Positions 17,611 through 24,104 of a stretch of 44,411 nucleotides of DNA are shown here, in pieces. A program made the translations under genes and the position numbers. Positions within the stretch are counted from its first letter, which is position 1. Every line of letters starts with the position of its first letter. This DNA is from an uncultured Alphaproteobacteria bacterium (lineage in GTDB: Bacteria > Pseudomonadota > Alphaproteobacteria > HIMB59): NCBI GenBank assembly GCA_902516235.1, contig CABXXO010000004.1, forward strand, positions 1 to 44,411, in the 5' to 3' direction. Below the pieces are notes generated by a model. That model was given only the letters and a program-made list of their open reading frames with translations, ran no database searches and was not told the DNA's origin.

Positions 17611-18357
17611 TTAATCTAAAATTCCTAAATTATTCAAATTATATTGCGCATTGTACATTTTCATTGTGTGAGGAATGTAAATCTCCATCATAGAATAATC
17701 ACAACCTTCTTTTTCAATAATCTTGGTAGTGTCAATTTCACTTTGAATAGCTAAATATTCAATTTTTTTTGTTTGGTTTTCATTTAATAGGTTTTCTCTA
17801 AACGCTGCATCTAAAGTACTCATCAAAATATATTTCCCATCGTGTTCTTTATGTTCTTCTTTACACATAGACATAATTTTGTTGATTGCATATCCAGATA
17901 CAATAAAGTTTTTTATATTTATAAAGATCTCATCTTCACTTACTTCTAAACTTTCAAGGTCTTTTTCTTTATTATCCTCTATTCTGTTAGTAAGTAATTC
18001 ACATTGATAATAAATAAAATTGTAAATCCTCTCACCATTGTCTAAAGCAAATCTTTCAGAAATTGTAATTTTTAAATTATTCTTATTCAGTTCACCAATA
18101 CCTCCTGTATACCACCCTAAACTATTGAATTTGATGAATTCATCTGAAATTGAAATGATATCTGAATATTTTACGGTTAAACCATCAGAAAAAATATTTT
18201 CCAAGGTTTTTTTTTCTAAGTCAAAGATATAGGTTTCATAAATACCAGTCTCAGAAAATGCTCCTTTGTTTTCACTTAACATCTCACAATTATAAACAAT
18301 TTCGTTACCCCAACTCAAACTAGGGATTAATAACAATAGAGCTAAGAGGGTTTTCAT
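17611..18357 (-). CDS. Secreted protein of unknown function A (element cargo)
   Basis: A 248-aa protein with a clear signal peptide (MKTLLALLLLIPSLSWG, cleavage after about residue 17). The mature part is acidic, has scattered cysteines (C24, and CEL and MCKEEH further on) and no known domain. The gene upstream starts with a nearly identical signal peptide and ends one base before this start codon, so the two form a unit. It is convergent with the integrase-linked gene, 28 bp away. Likely periplasmic or surface-acting; function unknown. Confidence 0.75.
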   Translation of the reverse strand: MKTLLALLLLIPSLSWGNEIVYNCEMLSENKGAFSETGIYETYIFDLEKKTLENIFSDGLTVKYSDIISISDEFIKFNSLGWYTGGIGELNKNNLKITISERFALDNGERIYNFIYYQCELLTNRIEDNKEKDLESLEVSEDEIFINIKNFIVSGYAINKIMSMCKEEHKEHDGKYILMSTLDAAFRENLLNENQTKKIEYLAIQSEIDTTKIIEKEGCDYSMMEIYIPHTMKMYNAQYNLNNLGILD

Positions 18358-18687
18358 TTAATCACATTTTGCAACTATATTGAGTTCTGAAAATTCATTT
18401 TGTGATGGAAAATATTTAAAGTCAAATGGATTACCTTTTGTTTCACCACTATTACTTGATTTAAATGTGGCTATTCCTTTTACTAAATCATCATCAGACG
18501 AGTAAATATGAACATCATAAATTATATCTTGACCTTTATATCTGTATCTAATGGTTCCAAAATTAAAAGATATATTTAAACTTAAATCATAAATTGAATT
18601 TCCACTTTCGGATACACACTGGGTCATATAATTTTTTCCCCAACTCAAACTAGGAGCTAATAATAAGATAGCCAAGAATATTTTCAT
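18358..18687 (-). CDS. Secreted protein of unknown function B (element cargo)
   Basis: A 109-aa protein with the signal peptide MKIFLAILLLAPSLSWG, almost the same as that of the next gene, including a shared run CCTAGTTTGAGTTGGGG in the DNA. The mature part is a small beta-rich-looking domain with one Cys near each end (TQCVSESG and VAKCD), which could form a disulfide. There is no SD that I can see. The pair may be distant paralogues or may share an export module by recombination. Confidence 0.7.
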   Translation of the reverse strand: MKIFLAILLLAPSLSWGKNYMTQCVSESGNSIYDLSLNISFNFGTIRYRYKGQDIIYDVHIYSSDDDLVKGIATFKSSNSGETKGNPFDFKYFPSQNEFSELNIVAKCD

Positions 18688-18753
18688 AAATTAATTTTAT
18701 AAAATATTTCGCATATTTGCATGTCTTCATTGACATCTAATTCATCTAAATAA

Positions 18754-18900
18754 CTAAATATCTTTAGATTTATCAATCTTAGGTATTTTTTCTTTTTTTA
18801 TTGGTCTGATATTTCTTCCGAATATTATTACTGTTTTATACTTAAGTTTGACTAAATCCTCAGGCTTTCTAACAATTATAGACTTAATAATTTTAACCAT
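18754..18900 (-). CDS. 48-aa basic small protein, coupled to the 51-aa gene
   Basis: ATG at 18900 with an SD-like AAAGGA 7 nt before it, 48 codons to a TAG at 18754. The product begins MVKIIKSIIVRKPEDLVKLK and is rich in Lys and Ile. Its start overlaps the end of the preceding gene by 8 nt, which supports real translation of both. Too short for a family call. A small DNA- or RNA-binding or toxin-antitoxin-type role is possible but unsupported. Confidence 0.55.
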   Translation of the reverse strand: MVKIIKSIIVRKPEDLVKLKYKTVIIFGRNIRPIKKEKIPKIDKSKDI

Positions 18901-19048
18901 TTTTACTATCCTTTGGTTTATTGGCAGAATTAAAAAACTTTTTAAGTTTTTGATTAGGTAATGGTTTTTGATGAAATTGAATATAAGAGCGATGAATAGG
19001 TATTCCTAGTTCTCTTATTTCTTTTAGAGTTAATTTTTTCATTGGCAT
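18893..19048 (-). CDS. 51-aa small protein with a strong SD
   Basis: I set the start at the ATG at 19048 (MPMKKLTLKEIRELGIP) because AAAGGAGG lies 6-7 nt upstream; a longer in-frame start at 19078 would place this SD inside the gene. The product is basic, with one predicted helix (KLTLKEIRELG) followed by a Pro- and Lys-rich tail. It is the first gene of a two-gene unit with the 48-aa gene. A candidate promoter lies just upstream. Unknown function. Confidence 0.62.
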   Translation of the reverse strand: MPMKKLTLKEIRELGIPIHRSYIQFHQKPLPNQKLKKFFNSANKPKDSKNG

Positions 19049-19115
19049 TGTTAACCTCCTTTGGTTTAAACAAGGCAACTAATGGGGAAATTTAATATTC
19101 ACCGTTTTAGCTGCA

Positions 19116-19143
19116 TTTATATAGCACCCGCAATATTGTGTAA
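19116..19143 (-). promoter_or_regulatory. Candidate promoter of the 51/48-aa pair
   Basis: Read leftward: TTACAC (19143-19138), 16 bp, TATAAA (19121-19116), about 68 nt before the start codon at 19048. It is the best pair in the gap between this small unit and the 498-aa gene. Confidence 0.38.
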
Positions 19144-19173
19144 GTAAATCGGTGCTGATTATAAGATAAGTTA

Positions 19174-20670
19174 TTAACTAAATATTGTCAATAGCACTAC
19201 AGCTATCAGAGCTACAATAACCAATCCTTTAAGATTTTTTATTAGAAGAGTTTGTTCTTTTAATTGAATCTCTATATTTCTAAGATTTCTAATTCTCTCC
19301 AATATTTTATCTTGTAATTCTGCATTAAATCTAATTTGCTTGGCAACCCAATATTTCACTTTCAAATTTTCTTGTTCTGATTGCTCAGTTGAGTCTTTAA
19401 TTTTTGAAAACAAAACTGTCTCAACTAATTTAGAGTTTTTATCTATTTCTTTTATCAACTCTTCTTCATCTAAATTCCTGTCATAAGAATCATCAGTATT
19501 AAATAAAGTTGGAGCCTCTTGCCTTAGCGTTGTTTTTTTATAATTATATTTATTGTCTAACCATTCATTATTAGTTTTATTTTTATACTCAATAAATAAA
19601 TCTGCTGTTTCATTCTCTTTTTCATCTCTTCTTAAATAGAATTTATGGTTATCAATAGCGGCCTCAATAAATAAATCTTTATCTTTATTATAATATTGTT
19701 TAATTGACTCCAATGTAGGTTTATAAACCCGATAATATCCATATCTTAAATGCTTATCTTCATTTGTTCTAAAATAATTCCAAATCCCTTCATTGTGTTC
19801 GTTATCCTCACAAATTTTAAAACTAAGTAATTCTCTAAGACTATTTATGTCTTTCTCTAAACCAAAATATTCAGAGTATTTTTTTTCCTTATCCTTATCG
19901 TATTCAGGTTTGTATTTCCATTTATTGAAGATTGAATTGATAGATTCTGTTGATGGTTTAACAACTTTATAAGCTATCCGTTCATATAAGATCGTCAGAA
20001 TAGCAACATGTGTATCATTTGAAGGGCTTAAATGTTTGAGTAAAGCCCATGGTGCATCTTCTGCTTTTCCTCTTTCATACCAAGACCACCCATCCTCAGC
20101 ATTACCAAAATTATCATATTTTATTGAGCCAAACAGACCATCTACTTCGCTCTTAATGTTATTATTCCATGAAATATATCTTAATATTTCTATCCATCTG
20201 TCATCAGATAATTCTTTATATGGACCTTCATTATTTCTATAAAATATGCGTTTTAAATCTGTTAGTTGAAAGCACTCATTTCGAAAATAACTCTCTAAAT
20301 GTTTTAGTGGAGCATTAGATAAAAAAATTTTAAAAGAATTCTCATCGAAGAAAGTCTCATCTTTGTGCTGAAGCATAAACGGCTTAATAAATTGATTAGA
20401 TAAAACTAAATGTTTAGCTGAGTCATTAGAAGCAAAATAAATAAGTTTTAGACTATCACTATCTCTAACGACTTTAGCTAATGCTAAATTAATCAAATCA
20501 TTTTTTTTCCCAAGACAATACTTAATTGTATCTTCAGGAATAAGTAAGTTTTTGTTTAACTTATAATCAGAATTATCATCCAATGAGATAATTTCTTTAT
20601 AAATGTCATCAACTTTTAACTTCGAAATAAAACTTTTTGAAACATGTGGGTTTAATATAATTTTATTCAT
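19174..20670 (-). CDS. Large unknown protein with C-terminal membrane anchor (candidate defence or exclusion protein)
   Basis: A 498-aa protein, the largest in the element, with no recognisable domain. Most of it is charged and cytosolic in character. Residues about 435-475 look coiled-coil (KDSTEQSEQENLKVKYWVAK..., ILERIRNLRNIEIQLKEQ), and the last about 20 residues (LVIVALIAVVLLTIFS) are a single membrane segment, so it is tail-anchored with the bulk in the cytoplasm. It overlaps the 160-aa gene upstream by one base. A large sensor-like body on a membrane anchor, in a mobile element, beside a small coupled partner, is the sort of layout seen in abortive-infection or exclusion systems; this is inference only. 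Confidence 0.8.
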   Translation of the reverse strand: MNKIILNPHVSKSFISKLKVDDIYKEIISLDDNSDYKLNKNLLIPEDTIKYCLGKKNDLINLALAKVVRDSDSLKLIYFASNDSAKHLVLSNQFIKPFMLQHKDETFFDENSFKIFLSNAPLKHLESYFRNECFQLTDLKRIFYRNNEGPYKELSDDRWIEILRYISWNNNIKSEVDGLFGSIKYDNFGNAEDGWSWYERGKAEDAPWALLKHLSPSNDTHVAILTILYERIAYKVVKPSTESINSIFNKWKYKPEYDKDKEKKYSEYFGLEKDINSLRELLSFKICEDNEHNEGIWNYFRTNEDKHLRYGYYRVYKPTLESIKQYYNKDKDLFIEAAIDNHKFYLRRDEKENETADLFIEYKNKTNNEWLDNKYNYKKTTLRQEAPTLFNTDDSYDRNLDEEELIKEIDKNSKLVETVLFSKIKDSTEQSEQENLKVKYWVAKQIRFNAELQDKILERIRNLRNIEIQLKEQTLLIKNLKGLVIVALIAVVLLTIFS

Positions 20671-21152
20671 TAATTCTCAAAAGCTTTAATCATATATGCA
20701 TCTTTATAACGATAATGTTTGTTATTATGAAACAGCTCTTTCGTGTAATTAATTCCATAGAGTTGAATATAATCTTCAAAATTATTTGAAATAAAATCTG
20801 AATCTTCAATTTTTTGTATTTGTCTAAATGAACGATAATTATGATAATAATCTTTCATATCTTGTTTTGTTTGTTCATTAAAATAATTAAGTATTGTCTC
20901 TGTAATATCTACTTTTTTACCTTCATCTAGTAAATTTTTATGATCCTCGATTTGATTAATTGTTAAATCTTCTTTTTTAATAGTTATTTGTACTTCCCAG
21001 TCTACTGATGGAATTTCTAGTGGCTCCTGCAGATGTTCTGTATGATTATTAAATTTTTCAATCATGATAAAATTACCGTTGAACTTAAATCCATACTCAA
21101 CCATGTGATCATTATCTCCTTCAGCAAAAAATAAGTTTAACTTTGATGACAT
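20670..21152 (-). CDS. Unknown 160-aa protein coupled to the 498-aa membrane protein
   Basis: A soluble, acidic 160-aa protein with no known domain. The N-terminal half (LNLFFAEGDNDHMVEYGFKFNGNFIMIEKF...WEVQITIKKEDLTINQ) looks beta-rich; the C-terminal half has aromatic-rich helices (YYHNYRSFRQIQKIED, NNKHYRYKDAYMIKAFEN). The stop and the next start share one base, implying coupled translation and possibly a complex with the 498-aa protein. Confidence 0.72.
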   Translation of the reverse strand: MSSKLNLFFAEGDNDHMVEYGFKFNGNFIMIEKFNNHTEHLQEPLEIPSVDWEVQITIKKEDLTINQIEDHKNLLDEGKKVDITETILNYFNEQTKQDMKDYYHNYRSFRQIQKIEDSDFISNNFEDYIQLYGINYTKELFHNNKHYRYKDAYMIKAFEN

Positions 21153-21160
21153 AATTTAAA

Positions 21161-21448
21161 TTAATCCAATTTTAATACAGTCTCTCCCTCATTAGGAAGA
21201 GGGTTTTTTTGAATTTCTAACTCCTCTAAATAGTCCTCTTGTCCAAGGCGTAAAGCATTTAAATCCATAGCAACATCAGCAATATTTTTATCTAGTGTCT
21301 CTTGTTTTTGTTTCCAGATTTTTTCCTCAAACTTATAAACTAAGTAATTTTGAATATTAAATTTTCCATAAACTAGGTGATAGGCTAAATAACAAATAAC
21401 AAGTATAAAAAAGATATTTACTATCATACTTGCTTTAAAGAGTTTCAT
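21161..21448 (-). CDS. Small single-pass membrane protein with coiled-coil
   Basis: A 95-aa protein: one membrane segment at residues about 7-27 (MIVNIFFILVICYLAYHLVYG), followed by a charged, probably coiled-coil region (KFEEKIWKQKQETLDKNIADVAMDLNALRLGQEDYLEELEIQK). Topology and size resemble small Rz- or holin-accessory-like proteins, but no homology is claimed. It is fourth in a leftward operon of six genes. Confidence 0.65.
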   Translation of the reverse strand: MKLFKASMIVNIFFILVICYLAYHLVYGKFNIQNYLVYKFEEKIWKQKQETLDKNIADVAMDLNALRLGQEDYLEELEIQKNPLPNEGETVLKLD

Positions 21449-21466
21449 TTTAAGATTTGATTTATT

Positions 21467-21679
21467 TTAAACATCATTTAATTCAAATATTTTTTTTGTG
21501 CATGCATGTGCTTCTTTGTTTATTTTATTATATATAGGTGACGGTGGATAACCCAAAGGAGCTTTCATTAATTTTCTATAATACCTGTTCCATATTTTTT
21601 TAATTATAAACAGATTGTAAGGACTCAATTTATTTAATTCAGAGTCATTTATCGGACAATTAAACTCATATTTTCCCAT
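21467..21679 (-). CDS. Unknown 70-aa protein
   Basis: A small basic soluble protein (GKYEFNCPINDSELNKLSPYNLFIIKKIWNRYYRKLM...) with two cysteines and an amphipathic helix near residues 20-40. It begins 3 nt after the stop of the zinc-ribbon gene and lies 18 nt before the next. No family recognised; kept because of operon spacing on both sides. Confidence 0.55.
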   Translation of the reverse strand: MGKYEFNCPINDSELNKLSPYNLFIIKKIWNRYYRKLMKAPLGYPPSPIYNKINKEAHACTKKIFELNDV

Positions 21680-21682
21680 TAA

Positions 21683-21862
21683 CTAATGATAACCAACATA
21701 GTCAATATTCTCAATATAGATTTCTCTTCTACAATCTAAGCAAATATGGACTTCTATATGTTTCCATTTCTCTAAAACATCAGAAGCTTCACCACATTTC
21801 TCACATTTTCTTTGTTGTGGTTTTAACTCTTTCTCATCAAATTCACCGTTCCACCAACCCAT
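21683..21862 (-). CDS. Small zinc-ribbon protein
   Basis: A 59-aa protein. I choose the ATG at 21862 (MGWWNGEFDEKEL), which overlaps the upstream stop as TAATG, over a longer in-frame start at 21904. Two CxxC pairs (CEKC and CLDC, 24 residues apart) form a likely zinc ribbon of the kind used for DNA, RNA or protein contacts in small phage regulators. No other domain is visible. Confidence 0.68.
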   Translation of the reverse strand: MGWWNGEFDEKELKPQQRKCEKCGEASDVLEKWKHIEVHICLDCRREIYIENIDYVGYH

Positions 21863-22095
21863 TATTCTTGAATCTTTATCCTTCCTGCTGATACACCTGC
21901 ACATTTAAAGTGGTCAGTATGATCACAAATTATTACTGGTAATGGTGAGTCCATTAATATTCTTTCTTGCATATCGACATAATTGTGGTCTGCATTTGCT
22001 TTAGGTGGAAAATCCTTAAAAGCATTTAGAAATAATCCTAATGCTATTGCCCCTAATAATAGTTTTACTGATAGTTCTAATTTAATTGTCTTCAT
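21862..22095 (-). CDS. Small exported or membrane-anchored protein, first of the leftward operon
   Basis: A 77-aa protein with an N-terminal hydrophobic segment (residues about 10-25, LLLGAIALGLFLNAF) that may be an anchor or signal peptide, then a periplasmic-looking tail with two Cys (IICDHTDHFKCAG). AAGGGG lies just before the ATG, a good SD. The start is 66 bp from the divergent AlpA-like gene, so this gap should hold promoters and any master repressor site; a CCTCC/GGGGG near-palindrome at 22136-22151 lies there. Confidence 0.62.
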   Translation of the reverse strand: MKTIKLELSVKLLLGAIALGLFLNAFKDFPPKANADHNYVDMQERILMDSPLPVIICDHTDHFKCAGVSAGRIKIQE

Positions 22096-22161
22096 TTTTA
22101 CCCCTTTTGTTTATTTTTATCAAAGTTCTAAACTACCTCCAAGATAGGGGGGATTTATTCT

Positions 22162-22431
22162 GTGAATAATTTGCATAATATAATTATGACAACAGACTTA
22201 TATCAATCCCTCATTGAGGGTGATGACATTTCTTCTAAGAAACATAAAGATGATTATCTTACTGAGAAGGAAGTCGCAAAAGAATATCCAATATATACAT
22301 CAAATTCACTAAGGTTTTACAGATCTACAAATAGATCTTTATTTCCTTTTCATAAGATTGGAAGAAAGGTTCTTTACAAAAGAGAAGATATAGAAAATGC
22401 CCTGGCTAGTAGTAGGGTGGTTCAACAATGA
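22162..22431 (+). CDS. AlpA/excisionase-type HTH DNA-binding protein
   Basis: An 89-aa protein with a winged-helix MerR/Xis fold at residues about 32-82: YLTEKEVAKEYP...SLRFYRSTNRSLFPFHKIGRKVLYKREDIENAL, the classic AlpA/HTH_17 pattern. Such proteins activate integrase genes or direct excision in P4-like elements. The GTG at 22162 is preferred because GGGGGG lies about 9 nt before it; an in-frame ATG at 22186 lacks an SD. It is the first of three coupled genes (ATGA overlap with the next) read toward the right end. Confidence 0.85.
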   Translation: MNNLHNIIMTTDLYQSLIEGDDISSKKHKDDYLTEKEVAKEYPIYTSNSLRFYRSTNRSLFPFHKIGRKVLYKREDIENALASSRVVQQ

Positions 22432-22556
22432 GTGAAATCCTTAAAGAACTAGAGAAGATCAGAGAGCTCTCAGATAATCTTATTGGTTATATTCAAGCAA
22501 TAGATGAAAATAATTATTCCGAATATCTAACAAAAGGAAATCAAGTGAGTGAATAA
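22428..22556 (+). CDS. 42-aa protein bridging the HTH and replication genes
   Basis: ATG at 22428 overlaps the upstream stop (ATGA) and its own stop overlaps the next start (TAATG). The product (MSEILKELEKIRELSDNLIGYIQAID...) is acidic and almost entirely helical at its N terminus, resembling a short dimerising coil. Overlap at both ends in frame with its neighbours is strong support that it is expressed. Function unknown; a partner or modulator of the replication protein is possible. Confidence 0.7.
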   Translation: MSEILKELEKIRELSDNLIGYIQAIDENNYSEYLTKGNQVSE

Positions 22557-23401
22557 TGAAGAAACTTCCCTTTCTCCACCTAGCGACATCTGATGAAGTC
22601 GCTTCCACTCACTTGTTAACTCCATATGAAGTAGGTTGTGTTTGGAAGCTTAGATTACAACTTTGGGAAAATAATAGCATACCTCTTAAAGACGATGATA
22701 GTTATTTAGCAAAGATTTGTAATACTACTCCAAAAAAATTTAGATCCGCTAGAGTTAACTTTGATTATCTTTTTGAGAAAGAAAATGGAAAAATTTTTCA
22801 TATTTCTGACAAAGAGAAATGGGATCATGCATTGAATAAGTCTAAGGTTCTCACTAATAATGCAAACATTCGTTGGAATAATGATAATGCAAATGCAATA
22901 GAAATGGATAAGGAATTAGAACCAAAATTAAAACAAGAAGTAGAATTAAAACAAATAGATAAGGAAAATGAAACAAGGTTCGATAAAGCTCTTTGGAATA
23001 AAACTATGGCTACTTTTAAAGGGGAGTGGGATCAACTCCAATACAAAAGAGGGAGCTTGGTTCAAGCGGTAAAGAATTATTTATCAATCATTGATGACCC
23101 AAACTTAGAGATACCTAGTATCGAACAGTTATTTATCCTCTACAAAGAACATCAAAAACAGTATTTAGATCAACCTAAATATATAACTTCCCTTGATAAG
23201 TGGATCAGTAACTATAAGTGGTTAGAAGATACTTCGTTTAACATTCAACAAAACCTTATAGAACAGAGTGAAGCTGATTTCCAAGAGCAACAAGATAAAA
23301 AAGATTGGGAATTTGCAAAAAAAATAGGTTTTTGGTTGCCTGCTTACAGTGCTGAGAGAATTAATAGATGTGAACGAAAGTACGGATCTATTACTGACTA
23401 A
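22556..23401 (+). CDS. DUF1376 (YdaU-like) phage replication-type protein
   Basis: A 281-aa protein. Residues about 5-85 match the DUF1376/YdaU pattern seen in phage replication initiators: FLHLATSDEVASTHLLTPYEVGCVWKLRLQLWENNSIPLKDDDSYLAKICNTTPKKFRSARVNFDYLF, which follows the 'a.t..L...e.Ga...L....w....plp.dd..la' form. The C-terminal region is charged, with RGSLVQAVKNYLSII and KYITSLDKWI stretches, and ends in helices. Such proteins often sit where a prophage or satellite replication gene is expected, beside a helicase loader or DnaC. I see no ATPase here, so the element would need the host's or a helper's helicase loader. Confidence 0.78.
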   Translation: MKKLPFLHLATSDEVASTHLLTPYEVGCVWKLRLQLWENNSIPLKDDDSYLAKICNTTPKKFRSARVNFDYLFEKENGKIFHISDKEKWDHALNKSKVLTNNANIRWNNDNANAIEMDKELEPKLKQEVELKQIDKENETRFDKALWNKTMATFKGEWDQLQYKRGSLVQAVKNYLSIIDDPNLEIPSIEQLFILYKEHQKQYLDQPKYITSLDKWISNYKWLEDTSFNIQQNLIEQSEADFQEQQDKKDWEFAKKIGFWLPAYSAERINRCERKYGSITD

Positions 23402-23505
23402 CAATAATTATTATCTAAATGTTATGAAATTAATCGAAATCTATACGAATTTAAATTAATTATGGCGAAAATATTACAAAAGAATGATTAAAATTAATAA
23501 TAATA

Positions 23506-23829
23506 TTATTTTGGGTAATCACTTAGTTCACCCCTTGAGTAAGCCCCACAAATAGTTTCTTTAGCTTCTATGGAACCTGATCTATTGGAGTCGTGCATTC
23601 CTGTTTTTTTATGTAATTTAGTCATCTGTCCGTAACATTTAGAATATTTGTCGCTATCACCGATATTACTGTTACTACTTGACTGAGACTGTGTAGTTGA
23701 GGTATTAGAATTTGAATAATTTTTTTTTGATTTTTTTTCATCATCTTCTGGAAAAATCAATCCATAAATAGCACCAATAACCATAAAAATAACAAAAAGA
23801 ATAAAAAGTTTATTTTTAAGACTTCCCAT
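23506..23829 (-). CDS. Membrane-anchored protein with an EF-hand-like loop
   Basis: A 107-aa protein: N-terminal membrane segment (residues about 8-26, LFILFVIFMVIGAIYGLIF), a Ser/Asn/Thr-rich linker (about residues 38-60), and a C-terminal domain with two Cys. That domain contains DSNRSGSIEAKE, which fits the 12-residue EF-hand calcium loop (D-x-N-x-S-G-x-I-x-x-x-E) and is flanked by possible short helices. Whether it binds calcium is inference. The gene stands alone near the right end, read toward the replication gene, and is 84 bp from the arm-site module. Confidence 0.65.
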   Translation of the reverse strand: MGSLKNKLFILFVIFMVIGAIYGLIFPEDDEKKSKKNYSNSNTSTTQSQSSSNSNIGDSDKYSKCYGQMTKLHKKTGMHDSNRSGSIEAKETICGAYSRGELSDYPK

Positions 23830-23913
23830 TTTATTAATTTTTTTCTTATTAAAACCTATTTCATAAAGTTTTTTTGGTCAAATTATTTTTGCATAATGAA
23901 TAACTTAACAATT

Positions 23914-23991
23914 CTGTGTACCCAAATGTATTGTAATGTTAGTTAAGTTTAGTATTTATATAATAAGAAAGGTACACATGAGGTAAACAGA
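23914..23991 (+). promoter_or_regulatory. Right putative integrase arm-site module
   Basis: Inverted copy CTGTGTACCC (23914-23923), then AGGTACACATG (23970-23980) and AGGTAAACAGA (23981-23991) in 11-bp tandem. Order, orientation and spacing (56 bp from inverted to tandem copy, against 54 at the left end) repeat the left module. The last copy has one mismatch in its core. A TATAAT at 23959-23964 lies inside the module and could serve as a promoter for the host genes beyond attR, though no good -35 is present. Confidence 0.7.
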
Positions 23992-24048
23992 ATAGGGTAT
24001 ATCTCTATAGTTGTTGAGTTATGTTGTCTTTTGAAACAAGCACTCATT

Positions 24049-24094
24049 CCTTCTAAGCAGAGGGTCGCAGGTTCGAATCCTGCAGAGCGCGCCA
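24049..24094 (+). repeat. attR core repeat (tRNA-Arg 3' fragment)
   Basis: 46 bp identical to 15195-15240. It lacks the 5' part of the tRNA, so it is a remnant and cannot be a functional tRNA. The glycerate kinase ATG follows 10 nt after the CCA. Confidence 0.97.
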
Positions 24095-24104
24095 ATACAA
24101 CAAC

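Larger units (their letters stand above)
15195..24094 (+). mobile_element. 8.9-kb integrative element in tRNA-Arg, phage-satellite-like
   Basis: Bounded by exact 46-bp copies of the tRNA-Arg 3' half at 15195-15240 and 24049-24094. It carries a tyrosine integrase next to the intact tRNA, an AlpA/Xis-like HTH gene, a DUF1376-type replication gene, a leftward operon of small proteins with one 498-aa membrane-anchored protein, and several exported proteins. I recognise no capsid, portal, terminase, tail, relaxase or partition gene. The size and layout fit a phage satellite or an integrative replicon. Both flanks run on as ordinary host operons, and removal of the element would place the tRNA 10 nt before the glycerate kinase gene. 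Gaps at 15241-15553 and 23830-24048 contain the arm-site modules described separately; 23402-23505 is featureless AT-rich DNA. Confidence 0.93.

Noticed and set aside
15195-24094. Degenerate prophage
   Set aside because: No structural, packaging or lysis gene remnants are visible, and the genes are intact and tightly spaced, unlike a decaying prophage.
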